From the NCBI RefSeq assembly GCF_000003605.2, contig NW_003108585.1:151485-188872 (forward strand): 37,388 nucleotides of DNA, written 5' to 3'. Origin of the DNA: Saccoglossus kowalevskii (taxonomy: Eukaryota; Hemichordata; Enteropneusta; Harrimaniidae). Position 1 is the stretch's first letter, and every line of letters starts with the position of its first letter. Position numbers and translations under genes: made by a program. The notes under the pieces were generated by a model. That model saw only the letters and a program-made list of their open reading frames with translations. It made no database searches and was not told where the DNA came from. Shown here one piece after another: positions 1-21,424 of the stretch.

Positions 1-2140
1 TATGGTCCATTCTTCCTCTACGAACAAGTACATAAGTGGCAATTTAGTCAAAGACGAGAAAACAGCACAAGAAATTTGCCTTATTTACACGTATCGGCAA
101 TGCAAGCTGCCCAGCGACTTCCCCTTCTGACGTCACAAGGGGAATTTCTGTATGCAAATGAGAAGCTAATGAGGAGCCTCATTTTAAAATACACAAAAAT
201 AAAGTTTCCGTAGACTGAGTTTAAAACACATTTTTTCACTTAAAAAATAATTATTTATGCTTACAAACATAAAAATTATATAATATTTATGTATCAATGG
301 ATAATTTTAGGCGTGAAAATAGCAGCCATTTCACAGGCACTTTAAATCAAACAGTTTGGAAAACAACTATGCCATCTATCCAACGTTTTTAAAATGGATA
401 TAATTACGTTTGTGTGTGCCTACGCTAATTGTGGTGTCAAACCTCTAATTTATGTGTTGCCTGGCAACCATTGTCGTAAGATATCTCGCTCGCAGATATT
501 CCCCTAATTGGTGACATAGTTAGACAGCAGTAATCATGGTAATCTCAAAAGCATACACTCACTAGTAATATACATAATTGTTAGTCATGTGCACATTGCT
601 TGATTCGAGAATGTAACTCTCTTGAAATTTTTACGGAAGAAATGATGCAAGTTTATTTTGCGAAAGGTGGCTAATGTTGGAATACAAATGATATCGTTTT
701 GCCAAAGGTAAAAATGATGTACAACTTTAGCCAAGAGTCACTGAAAGTAAAAGACTGATAGATTGATCTGTTAATGGTAGGAATCTTTGAGATATGATCG
801 CAATCTTAATGTACACACACTGGAAAGTATAGAACTACTGTTGATAAGTGATCCATCAATGATGCATATTTAAGTCCTGTACTAGACATTCTTAGTGATA
901 AACAGTTTGTGTGTATTTTGTGTGTGTCCTATGACATAAAGTGTCAGTGACTTAAGAACAAATTTGTCCTCACGAAAGCATAAAATCTTGAAATCTACCC
1001 CTGGTAGCAATGAATATTAAATGGTTTTTCTATTAATTAACAACCTCATTTTTGGACAAAAAAATGATACAATTTTATTCATTAAACTATTATGTTATTT
1101 GTACTTAATTATAGGTGCATTCACTGCAAAATTACCGGGTCTAAAATTTTCACATATCTTAAGCACTTTTAAACGATTTTATTTGATAAAATTTTAAAAT
1201 AGCCATAATATAATTTGATATAACAAATTACCATTTTTATATCTATACAGTATATTATGATATACCAGTGAGAGCCTAGCTACTTTCATCTGCTTCCATG
1301 CCGAACTATGCTCTATGATCAGTAAACTCTGTTGTTGTTTGGAGGTGGATTATTGAAACATTGCCTCCAGATATAGAATACGTGACTTAAAACATGTCCC
1401 AGTTGACTGAGAGGTGAAACCATACTACATTATTGTCTATGATTTTGGAGTTCCTCCATTCCGTTAATTGATCATTGCCTGGGTATTTTCAATCAGTCAG
1501 TCAGTAGATAAGCCCTAAGGCAGAACATTTCATCCTGTTGCATTGTTATTCTACAATGTAAGTGATAAAGCTGATGTAATATACATGTACATAGAATGAT
1601 TCATTTAATGTATTTTGAAAGTTGCACGGTCAGTTGATATTCAACTGAGCATTGTGAATATGATGTAGCCATAAGGTATAGTACATGTAGGCACACTATG
1701 AAATTGGTAATATATGTATATAATGTACATGTCGTATTCAAACAACATTTCAGGGAACAAGGCAATTTTAGCCAGGTTAAGTGGATTTTACACTCAATGA
1801 TATAAATGTGTTGGTACTTTTGTCTGGATACCTACGTCTATATTGGAACCCTGTCAGAATCCTGCCCCACTGTAGTGATGTAGATTGAATCCAGTGCCCA
1901 GTCATAACATCCGATTGTACATTCATCATGACAAGCTTACAACTATTTTCATTTCACGAGAGTCAATAGAACTTACAATATGGTGAATCAAATTTTAACC
2001 GGCTATTCTCTATGAGTAACTGATAATCAGAATAATTATCCATGGCAATGCACTGCAATGACATCTTGTGTTGGAGTCCTGGTGATACACATACAAAGGG
2101 CCTTACAAATTGCAATCATTTTAACATGCAAATTATTATT
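1..2140. other. AT-rich non-coding DNA, probably AMPK intron
   Basis: No conserved coding segment was found on either strand. It probably belongs to the intron before the exon at 4476, because no activation-loop exon is visible. The only distinct item is a CRE-centred palindrome at 121-142. Confidence 0.5.
121..142. promoter_or_regulatory. CRE-centred near-perfect palindrome
   Basis: A CCCCTT arm and an AAGGGG arm flank TGACGTCA (128-135), with one unmatched base on each side. The 8-mer is the canonical ATF/CREB binding site. The extension to a 22-base near-palindrome is seen directly; any function is inference. Confidence 0.35.
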
Positions 2141-2164
2141 TTATATATTATTCAACAGTTTTTT

Positions 2165-2490
2165 CTCAAAATATAAGTGTACAGTAAATAAAAAAAGTAT
2201 CCCCCGATACGGACCCCCCAAAATATAAGTGTACAGTGAATACAAAAAAGTATCCCCCGATACGCACCCCCCAAAATATAAGTGGACAGTGAATACAAAA
2301 AAGTATTTCCCGATACGCACCCCCCAAATTAAGTGCACAGTGAATAAAAAAAAGTATCTCTCGATACGCATTTTTCACCTCCCAAAAAATATAAGTGGAC
2401 AGTGAATAAAAAAAAAAATATCCCCCAGTACACCTCTCCCAAAAAATATGAGTGAACATTGAATACAAAAAATGTATCCCTGGTATACAT
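2165..2490. repeat. Minisatellite of ~52-62 bp units, six copies
   Basis: ATAAGTG-type unit starts are seen at about 2173, 2225, 2278, 2329, 2391 and 2448. Each unit reads roughly ataagtgNacagtgaata, an A-rich run, then GTATCCCCCGATAC and a C-run. The GTATC and GATAC arms form a 5-bp inverted repeat around CCCC, best kept in the first units. Open frames on the - strand here are repeat translations, not genes. Confidence 0.88.
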
Positions 2491-3075
2491 AATTCATGAA
2501 TGCTAAAATAGTTAACTGTAAAGTAATATTGCAAGAGTTATATTCCTCTGTTAATTACTGATGATATTACTGGAATTTTGATATTATGAACCATACTGTG
2601 ACTCTGTGTGCAAGATTAAAATAGCATTTATATTATCATCTATAATTGTTACACACGGTGTAATTATTCAAAATGTCAATAGCAAAATGTTATTTATGAA
2701 TAAATGAAATATGTAATATTAAATCCAGTTGAATCAATAAATGACTGTCTGTCAACTACAAATTACAGTGTAGGATGTTGACACTTCTAGCTTGGCTCTC
2801 CTGAACATTAGTGATTAGAGTACCTATGCATTTACATGCACCTCTAAGTGGTCTGAATTGGAAGAGTGGTAATGAGCTCTCATGGGTCTTGATTTCTGTT
2901 AGTGTATCAAGTTTGTAAAATACATTACATGTATGAAACACTCCTGTGACGTCAATGGGTGTAAGTGAAACCGTTGACGTCGTTGATAATGTTTTAAATT
3001 TGTGGTTCTTCAATAAAAGATTACCTGATTTACTTCATCTTAAATGACTAACAACTTCACAACCAGACAAAGCAT

Positions 3076-3219
3076 GTCATTTTGACATCACAGACACACT
3101 TTGTCATGCAATGAATTGTTGTTGGATGTTATTTTGACATCACAGACACACTTTGTCATGCAATGAATTGTTGTTGGATGTCATTTTGACATTATAAACA
3201 CACTTTGTCATGTGATGAT
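3076..3219. repeat. 52-bp direct tandem repeat, ~2.8 copies
   Basis: Copies begin at 3076, 3128 and 3180. The first two are almost identical and the third has diverged and is truncated. The unit contains ttttgacatcacagacac followed by actttgtcatgcaatg. Low divergence between copies 1 and 2 suggests recent duplication. Confidence 0.9.
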
Positions 3220-13005
<9,786 letters not shown>

Positions 13006-13445
13006 AACTGTATTTTAATTTATTTATTATACTGTTTACAAAATAGATTATTTTAGCCGCTGTTCAATTTGTTTTGAAACAAAGTCATGGTGCACTTGTT
13101 TGTTTCATAATACATACAATGTGCTTTTCTCACAAAAAAAATCTTCATAAAAATTTTACTTGAAAATTGACATAATTTTACATTTGGAATTGCAAATACA
13201 CTATAGCTGTTTTTCATTTGTTTATTCACTAATTATGTTCCATTGATATGCTCATATTAATTAGCTAATTTACATACCACTTTCAGTACGTTTTTATCAT
13301 TTCTTTAGCTTGTTATTTTAGCTAACGTCGCTACCTAGTATGTTCACAAATTCAAAATGTAGGTGATTTGTCCCAAGGCTGTTTTGAATTGGCCAATGGA
13401 AATTCTAGAATTTTCGATGTTGTAATCTGTAACCTAGTTAATGTG

Positions 13446-13982
13446 ATTAAAGTACAAACAATTCAGAATTTGCAACAAATTGATTACTAATGTAATTAGG
13501 CTATGCAAACTCAGGATGACAAATTGATTAGGTGAAATCTCCCCAATAGATGAACGTCTGTTCACAGCAAGGTCTTGCGTAATACGTGGACTAGACATCT
13601 GCCGAGAAAAAAAGCAAGTAAGTTTATTTTGAACTTGGAATATTGAAATTTCCTTACTTCATTATCAAATGAGTATAGCACATTAATAATCATGGGAAAA
13701 CCAATCATATACTTTTGCAATAGTCAAATCCCATGGGATAGTCACTACAACGCTATGACCTTTGTTTGTCCTGTTTTTGTGTTTGATTTCACACATAACG
13801 CAAGATCTTGCAGTGAGCGGGAAAAGTTGTCTATCACGATAGCTGTAGTATGAATTAGTTAAATCGTGGTCACTTGATAGTTACGGCACATAAAGCACTC
13901 ATAGTCGTAGTTTATATGCTACGACAGTCACATGACCATTATTTAACTGTGGATACGGTACATTGTATACCCTGAAAATAAA
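13446..13982 (+). promoter_or_regulatory. Candidate poly(A) signals of the AMPK alpha 3' UTR
   Basis: ATTAAA occurs at 13446-13451 and AATAAA at 13977-13982, about 440 and 970 bases after the stop codon. I saw no closer AATAAA. Which one is used cannot be told from sequence. Both overlap the repeat-rich 3' flank. Confidence 0.3.
13560..13818. mobile_element. Inverted-repeat pair, possible MITE or foldback
   Basis: The left arm 13560-13588 (gttcacagcaaggtcttgcg then taatacgtg) matches the reverse complement of the right arm 13792-13818 (gctcactgcaagatcttgcg then ttatgtg) at about 22 of 27 positions. About 200 bases of AT-rich non-coding DNA separate them. It lies in or just beyond the AMPK 3' UTR. 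No target duplication was identified. Confidence 0.5.
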
Positions 13983-14300
13983 TTGACAATTTAGCAAATT
14001 GATACATTAAGGTAAACTCACCTACGGTAGATCTAAAGTAAAATATTTACATTAACCATGTGTATATTAATTTGCCAATTAGTGTTCAATTGATAATAAT
14101 GCATTCTGTACACAGTTTAGATCCAAGACTGACATGTGGTACTTATATTAATACTTAAAACTGCTGAAAAAATGGGAAAAAAAAAATATTTCCATTTAAT
14201 TTTTTGTACAGTATTATGATTCTTATGTGTATTGTTCATAGTGTTTATAGAGTTGTATATTAGCGGCCTATTATGGGATAGGTATAAGATAATAGCCATA

Positions 14301-14388
14301 TTGCATTGTGGGATAGCTATCCGATAATTGGGATTGCATTGTGGGATATCTCATCAGATAGTGTTTAGTAAATTGCATTCTGGGATAG
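14301..14388. repeat. Three copies of a TTGCATTGTGGGATA word
   Basis: Copies occur at 14301-14316, 14334-14348 and 14373-14388 (the last has ttgcattctgggatag). Spacing is irregular (33 and 39 bases). A fourth copy lies inverted at 35626-35640. The word resembles part of the vertebrate ZNF143/STAF site, but the match is incomplete. Confidence 0.5.
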
Positions 14389-15039
14389 CTGTATTATAAA
14401 TAGACATGAGCGGAGCAACCGTTCATTGTACATATTGTAGTCGCGTGCACCAACATTTGCATATTGCAGATCAATTGTTTTAATTTGTTTGGATGACTCG
14501 CAATGTAAGTTTTAAGTTACGAAAAAAATTGTACTAATGCCACTAAGACGTGAAATACATGATTAAATGTGATACATGTTATACTGCTAAATAGAATTGT
14601 GTAACGCAGCTGTAATATTGGTTTTTACATTGTTTTAAAACATAGAGTAGATCTAGATATAAAAAGAAAACTGATGAACTATTACTAGCGATAGTTTGGT
14701 ATGTTGTTATATTATGGTGGTTACTCGTTATTTGATTGCTTGTGATCAAGTTATGCCGTATTTACTATTATTATACATCTGTCACCGTAACGCCATAGGT
14801 TACAGCGTGCCATTATTTTGTGGTATTTTACGGGGTATTTTCATCCTATCATATTAGGAAATGCAAATTCCAAATATTGAATTATTACGCGCGTAAGCAT
14901 CCTCTAATAATAAAAACAAACATGGCTGCCACCAGAATTTAACCGGACTCCATACAAAGAAGTTCGCTGATTATGTTCTAAACTTTTTAGATTTCGGCAT
15001 TCCCATGATATATCCTTGGTAGGAAAAAATGTATAATAA
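14389..15039. other. Intergenic DNA, nothing recognised
   Basis: AT-rich, with no coding segment, tandem repeat or RNA gene that I could support. Confidence 0.45.
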
Positions 15040-15040
15040 T

Positions 15041-15173
15041 AAGGTTATTACGAAGTTACCTCAAAGTATGCACTCAGACAGTACGCTGTCGCAGTGATCT
15101 CGCTGCGTGTCGGTCGATACTGCCGCTTTACTGTCTTCGTGCATATTTTGAGGTATCTTCGTAATAACCTCAT
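15041..15173. repeat. Long imperfect palindrome (foldback) of ~130 bp
   Basis: The left arm runs from aaggttattacgaagttacc through tcaaagtatgcac and cagacagtacgc. The right arm, reverse complemented, runs gaggttattacgaagatacc, tcaaaatatgcac, gaagacagtaaagc. Arms of about 50 bases are roughly 80-85% complementary, with a short GC-rich loop. It could be a foldback/MITE or a source of hairpin RNA. No coding capacity. Confidence 0.8.
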
Positions 15174-15567
15174 ACTATTTCTTTCAATTACACTGTACTT
15201 GTGATGGTGATACTACAAGTTTAACTCATTTATATAATCAGTTGAATATTTGCATTAAATATTCCATTATGGATAATAAATATGAATCAGTTTATCTCTA
15301 TGTAAGTGTCATCTTATCTTTAAGTTTTATAATATGCATTTATACTATGAGTTGTCCTGAACTGTTTCATATGTAGTTTCCACGATGAACTGAAACAGAA
15401 CTTGGTCTCTAGTTTCAAACTGTGTATTTGGACAATTAACCGTAATAGTTTTGATTTGCTAACCTGTGTATGATTTTCTTTAATGCTGTTAACATGCCGT
15501 GATGCACAGAATGCTTATTGTACGTTTATGTACATGCTTCTTGGAAATCTGACTTGTATTTGCAGAA

Positions 15568-15718
15568 TGTGGTACACGCAAAATTATGAAATCATAGTGT
15601 GGTACACACTAAAGCATGACATCATAGTGTGGTACACACTGAAGCATGACATCATAGTGTGGAGCACTTAAAAATCATGATGTCATATTGTGGTACACAC
15701 AAAAGCATGACATCACAC
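15568..15718 (+). repeat. 30-bp tandem array, five units, orientation 1
   Basis: Units start at 15568, 15598, 15628, 15658 and 15689. The consensus is close to tgtggtacacactaaagcat then gacatcatag. Units 2 and 3 differ at one position. The unit is also present, inverted, at 15834-15933. Confidence 0.9.
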
Positions 15719-15833
15719 ATATAGTTGACATTAAACCTTTGCACACAAAGGCATAGCGTAATGGTGGTACTTACCAAATGTTGCTGTAATCTATAAGGTT
15801 TGAGTATTTGTGGCAGGATTGCCCAATCAACAT

Positions 15834-15933
15834 GAGGTCATGACTTTGTGTGTACTATTTAGTGAGGTCATGTCTTTGTGTGTACTATTTAGTGAGATCA
15901 TGTTCACGTGTGTACTATTTAATGAGGTCATAG
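15834..15933 (-). repeat. 30-bp tandem array, ~3.3 units, orientation 2
   Basis: Units start at 15834, 15864, 15894 and 15924 (partial). On the + strand they read gaggtcatgactttgtgtgt then actatttagt. The reverse complement shares gtacacacaaa..catgac.tca with the array at 15568-15718 (about 20 of 23 positions), so the two arrays face each other across about 115 bases. Confidence 0.88.
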
Positions 15934-17164
15934 CTGGAGTTTATGCATACTTGCCATTGAAGTATAAAGCTGATTTATGTGATTTTACCTTCACTGATTT
16001 TGCATTTATTTAATAATTTCTAACGTATTGTTTCAGTATTTTAGCAAATAAAAACTATTTTTTATTGTTAATACTCCAGTGTTTGTGTATGGTTAAACTA
16101 TCGTGATATGCAGCAGGAACACTGTCTATTTGCAGCTGTGTTTATACCACTGATGCAGTGTCTGTAAAATACCACTGAAATAAGTGGTAGATCAATGCTT
16201 CATTATTTTATGGGAGAAATCAGGTACTATTATTTTGTGTTCCATTGTCTGTTTGACCATCTGGATGTCCGAAGCCATTTCTCAGACATGCTTTGATAGA
16301 CTTTAAAACTTAACACAGAGACCATGTATGATGACTTACATAGGTACATGTTTTCATTATCATTTGATCAATTATGGCTGACTGGTGCCCATTTTGGTCA
16401 TCAAGGTTGCAAAATTCTGATACCTAAACCAGGCCGTTCCTCTAAAGAACAGGTTGATTTCATTCAAACTTTGTGTCTTGATCACACATATTGGGTTACA
16501 GGTGCACGTCATGTTTTTTTTTTGAGTATCGAACAAAAATGTTCAACTGGTCTATTTCTTATGATTAGGGTCAGATTGCAACCCATATTGTAAGTATCGG
16601 TAAAATAACTGAATCTATGATATTTATTGGTACATGAATGACTGTGGTTATACTAGTGTTCATGGGTGTATTGAGCCTCGTTTTCGTCTAATTATTATGA
16701 GATGTATGGGGGTCATGCCAACGTTTTCTGTTCAGTTTGGGGGTGCTCATTCAGTGAATTTACGATAGTGTTTAACCTGAGCTCTCATATTCATCAAGTT
16801 ACTATGAAATATCTCTCATAAAAGTGGAGAGGCTACATACTCTGAAAATGCATGTATTGAAGGCGTTCAGAGCTGCTTAAATGCTCGTTTTTGCCAAATT
16901 ATTGTAAAACATAACAATTTGCTGAATAGAACATTTATTTTACTAAGTCTAAGCATATTTTACTTAATATATGCAACACGGTAAGTATTGTTACCAATAT
17001 TTGATGCAAACTCTAAGTACAGCTTAATAACAAATGATAATCATGGTTTTAGTGAAAAGCCTACAAATACACACCTTAGTTATTTACGACCATAAGGGTT
17101 CTCCCAAATCTGTTTAATCGATATCAAAGCCATTCAAACCGCCTTTGTATGTTATTATCAACGT
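15934..17164. other. Intergenic DNA, no gene recognised
   Basis: There are several short open frames, for instance around 16324-16593, but no conserved motif, no splice-supported exon and no recognisable repeat. Confidence 0.45.
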
Positions 17165-18013
17165 GTTGTGTTGTTTTACATTGCATCGTAGTAAGGTCAC
17201 TATGTTCCCAGATCAATTCTCATCCTACTTTACAACACACTTATTCTCCCACACTTAATGTACTGTATTGAAATCTAGGGAAACACATACCCAACACTTC
17301 TTGAACCAGTTCTGCTCTTACAAAAAAAAGTTGTGCGCCTTATCACCTTCTCGCACTTTAAAGAACATTCTGCTCCTCTTTTTATTCAATTACGCATACT
17401 TGATATTCACAAACTTTGTAAATTACAAACCTGCCTATTTATCTTCGACCTTAAACACAACAGATATGCACATAGCCTCAATAAGTATGTTAATGATTAC
17501 CCACATTGCTATCCACAAGTTCAGTGTCTAGCGGTAACTTGTCAATTCCTGTTGCTCAACTTACAGTTTCACAACATAATTTTAAATTTGCTGCAGTAAA
17601 ACACTGGAATTCACTTCCAGACTCCCTCAAAAACATCAACAACAGAAACAAATTTAAATATGAAATGAAACAGTATTTGCTTTGTTAAATTCCTCGATTA
17701 CCTCCCATTTCTCTGCATTTTTTTTCTTTTCTTCTGCATATACATTCGTTGTACCAGTAGCTCGTTTATATTATTATTACACATTTTTATATCTAAACCA
17801 TATAGATTACCTTTTACTTTTCGTTATGTAAATAGTAATTTTCCTTTACTAGTAAATTGTAAATTTCTACTTGACAGTCTGGGGCATGGACTGGACTAGT
17901 CCATAAGGACTATTTCCATGGTCCACACCATAATTACTACTATTGTATTTTGTTTAAAAGTTCTGTAATAATGGTCATTCTGGTGAAATAAATAAATAAA
18001 AATAAAAATATAT
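17165..18013 (+). mobile_element. Degenerate 3' end of a non-LTR retrotransposon (LINE)
   Basis: Across frames the DNA encodes the C-terminal part of a LINE reverse transcriptase: LYNTLILPHLMYCIEI then a stop where Trp is expected, GN.YPTLLEPVLLLQKKVVRL, then AAVKHWNSLPDSLKN and a stop at 17686-17688. There is an in-frame TAG near 17277 and a frameshift near 17513, so it is inactive. A non-coding 3' tail follows and ends in an aaataaataaataaaaa microsatellite, typical of such elements. The WNSLP and QKK.VR words are shared by CR1/Jockey/Rex-type LINEs; the clade is not resolved. It is 5' truncated. Confidence 0.85.
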
Positions 18014-18351
18014 GGACTCATAGCGACGTATACAACGCGTGTAAAATACATTGTTTATTTACATGAAATTTGAACACGCGCTGCGCGACGACCACCGCGC
18101 TTTATAACCTTGTTTTTGTCAAATCATCTTTAAAAATAACCAGTAAGGAATGAGGTATCTTGAAAGTTCCAGGGCGTAGTGGCGAATCTAAGGTAAATTG
18201 TAGCAAAGACGAAAGCAAATAATGAAACACTTAAATGAATTTCAAACTACATTATATGTACTGTATTATATGTAATTTTACACAGTATTGCTGTAATTGC
18301 CTAAAATGTCAAAATAAATGAAAGAGAGAATTCAAGACAAGAGAGGGAGGG

Positions 18352-18955
18352 NNNNNNNNNNNNNNNNNNNNNNNNNNNNNNNNNNNNNNNNNNNNNNNNN
18401 NNNNNNNNNNNNNNNNNNNNNNNNNNNNNNNNNNNNNNNNNNNNNNNNNNNNNNNNNNNNNNNNNNNNNNNNNNNNNNNNNNNNNNNNNNNNNNNNNNNN
18501 NNNNNNNNNNNNNNNNNNNNNNNNNNNNNNNNNNNNNNNNNNNNNNNNNNNNNNNNNNNNNNNNNNNNNNNNNNNNNNNNNNNNNNNNNNNNNNNNNNNN
18601 NNNNNNNNNNNNNNNNNNNNNNNNNNNNNNNNNNNNNNNNNNNNNNNNNNNNNNNNNNNNNNNNNNNNNNNNNNNNNNNNNNNNNNNNNNNNNNNNNNNN
18701 NNNNNNNNNNNNNNNNNNNNNNNNNNNNNNNNNNNNNNNNNNNNNNNNNNNNNNNNNNNNNNNNNNNNNNNNNNNNNNNNNNNNNNNNNNNNNNNNNNNN
18801 NNNNNNNNNNNNNNNNNNNNNNNNNNNNNNNNNNNNNNNNNNNNNNNNNNNNNNNNNNNNNNNNNNNNNNNNNNNNNNNNNNNNNNNNNNNNNNNNNNNN
18901 NNNNNNNNNNNNNNNNNNNNNNNNNNNNNNNNNNNNNNNNNNNNNNNNNNNNNNN
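18352..18955. other. Assembly gap of 604 N within a GA-rich microsatellite
   Basis: The left border ends gagagggaggg. The right border starts with gagtgtgagtgagtttgaga and continues as GA/GT-rich repeat to about 18998. The open frames that span the gap are meaningless. The true length of the repeat is unknown. Confidence 0.95.
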
Positions 18956-21424
18956 GAGTGTGAGTGAGTTTGAGAGAGAGTGAGAGAGAGTGAGTTTGAA
19001 AATGTAGATTCTCAGGAGGCAACAGTACTGTTAACTTCTCTCTCCACTAGACACCAACTATTTCCAACTTTGGCAATTCAACATCTGTTCATTGTCATAT
19101 GCTATGTCAACTCTGATTAGCTGTATGCTTTACATGCATTCCAATAACTATAACTATTAGAGTTGATTTGCAGAAAAAGCAGCGCCTGCAACATGATAGT
19201 TATTCCTAGGTTGTTTTTTTACTTTTCAAATAATACAATAGTCACATAATGAATATAATAACGCAGTTCATATTTGTCTCAGTAAATCATTAATTTTTGA
19301 CAGACACCTGTACAAAATACTTGGGCGAAAGCCAGCTAAGATTTTCTGTTATCTTGCATGTTTTACGAAATTATTTACGTCTAAATGCAGCGTTTTTTCT
19401 GAGATGGGGCATTTGTTTTTATACTAAATTTTCTAAATTACTTTGAATAAAGCTGGAAATTATGTCCCTTAAAATAAATAAACAAATTGGGCACCAATGT
19501 TTTTGTAAGATATTTACATTTGGTAGACTGCTTTCCCACTGCTGTTTCAATTCTAAAACTTGTTTTAATTCAAAATTAATTATGACAATGCATATTCATA
19601 TTGAAACAAACTATGATAAAGGAAATAATATTATACAACAAAGGGCAAGGTAACCAGAGTTCAACTATGTTGTTGCAATGCAACCACTTCCTCTCACCCA
19701 CCCATAACTGTATCTGATGACAAATCCCTGGTAAGTACGTGGTCTGTTACAGCATTAGAGGTATCTCATAACCATTCTTCAAAACCAGACTTTCCTACTG
19801 TGGCATAGTCTCTTAGAAACTGGTATTCCCAAATCTAGAAATTTGAAAATTTATTTATTTATTATAAAGCTTACAAACCTGTTTTCCAGAGAACAAGCAC
19901 CGGAAAATCGTTTATTGTTGTCGTTTTGGGCATTGCCTGGAAGAGACCTAAATAACCAACATTTGCAATTCTCTGGGAAATTCTGGCTCTCCCAAATCCA
20001 GCTATTTCTTGTGAAGAGATGTCAATTGAAATGTACAAACTGTGATCAGTGCTGTAGTAGACATTGCAGACAAATACATCAATCGACATCATTACTAGTA
20101 TTAGATGAGTGATCCGCAGTTCACGATTTGTTGTAATTGTAACTGGAAATATTCTGATTGGTATTTTGAAATCATCCATCAGTATACATCAATATTGAGA
20201 TTTTAACGTCACTTTTTTGTTTTTAAAATGTATAAATAACCTTTCAGTGACCCGTGTAAGTATCGGAAGTATCATGAGAAATTTTATTCCGACCAATATA
20301 CCCTTGAAGTCGAAGGCCTCTCTAAAGATTAAAGTTAGTCATGCAAATATCAAAATTCACAATGCAATGAAATATATGGAAATTATATTTTGATTTGGTG
20401 ATTTGATACCACGCCTTTCTGTCAAGTGCGAGCTAGCCTCAGTGCTCCAGCATTTTTGCCAGACCATCTCAATCCGCGCTCTTTTGAATATATATACATA
20501 CATATATACATTTTGTTTGCGAGTCTGGTGGCGTAATTTTCATCTAGAACACGACACTTCCAGACGTTAAAGTTCAAGTACGTAGTCCATTGCAAAATCT
20601 AGCACCACATCTCTGTTTTTTTATTTCATATTTGTGTTCGTCATCCACGGTGTCTCTCTAACAAATCATACTTCTGTTCATTTGTGGTAGATGGAATTTA
20701 AATCCACAATGGCCATCATGGCTGATTTAGTGCTAATCAAATATGAGTGGACGAGGAGAGGGGAAAATGAACACACAGGTTGGTATTCTCTCAATGGTGT
20801 AAGGATGATGTTCTGTTAAGATCCACGTGTTCACAGGTGCCATAAGACAGGGCTTTTTGACGCAACAGTCACCCGGTGAACACATCCTCATCATGATGTA
20901 TGTTTATTTCACAGCTATATGGTTGACTATGGTTTACTCTGAGATAATGCCACGTAGAATAAGTTTCCTGTGACACATGCATGGCGAAAGGGTTTATTTT
21001 TAGTGTGATTATTTAGGCAGAGTGTTTGCTATTTGGGGGGGGGGCTGATTTTAAGAAATAGTTTGAAATACGAAAAATCGAAATGGTGTGTGATACTTTC
21101 CTAGATTGGGTAAAGTGCGCCCTCACTCACATGTTACGGTGTCTTTCATCTCATGGTCTTTTATTCATTGTGTCAACACAGGTGGCGATATCGGTTGGTT
21201 TGCGGCGATCTGCGTGTCAATGTCTTTTATTGGAATGTTGTTCATCACCATGGAGGGCGCAAAGTTGCAAGCCAACTAGGTGTGTCCTAAACGTCTCAAA
21301 ATATGTATATCCATGTTTACGACAGTGATTTCAATCCGTCATTGTTATAACTTGACATTTAGTATATTTCATTGCGTAGACTATTTTTCACAAAATATGT
21401 CCCAGAACTCTGTTTCTCTAACGC
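18956..21424. other. Intergenic DNA, no gene recognised
   Basis: This stretch of about 2.5 kb has no supported exon. A tttatttatttatta tract at about 19850-19866 could be the reversed tail of a retroelement, since a non-coding segment follows it, but no reverse transcriptase words are visible. There is also a TA-rich microsatellite near 20490-20515 and a G-run near 21035-21044. Confidence 0.45.

Noticed and set aside
2141-2534. Aromatic-rich open frames on the - strand
   Set aside because: They follow the ~52-62 bp minisatellite period exactly.
18309-19022. Long open frames on both strands
   Set aside because: They consist mostly of assembly-gap N.
19871-20179. 102-codon open frame on the - strand ending beside a TTTA tract
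   Set aside because: No reverse transcriptase or other family words. The AT tract alone does not prove a retroelement.
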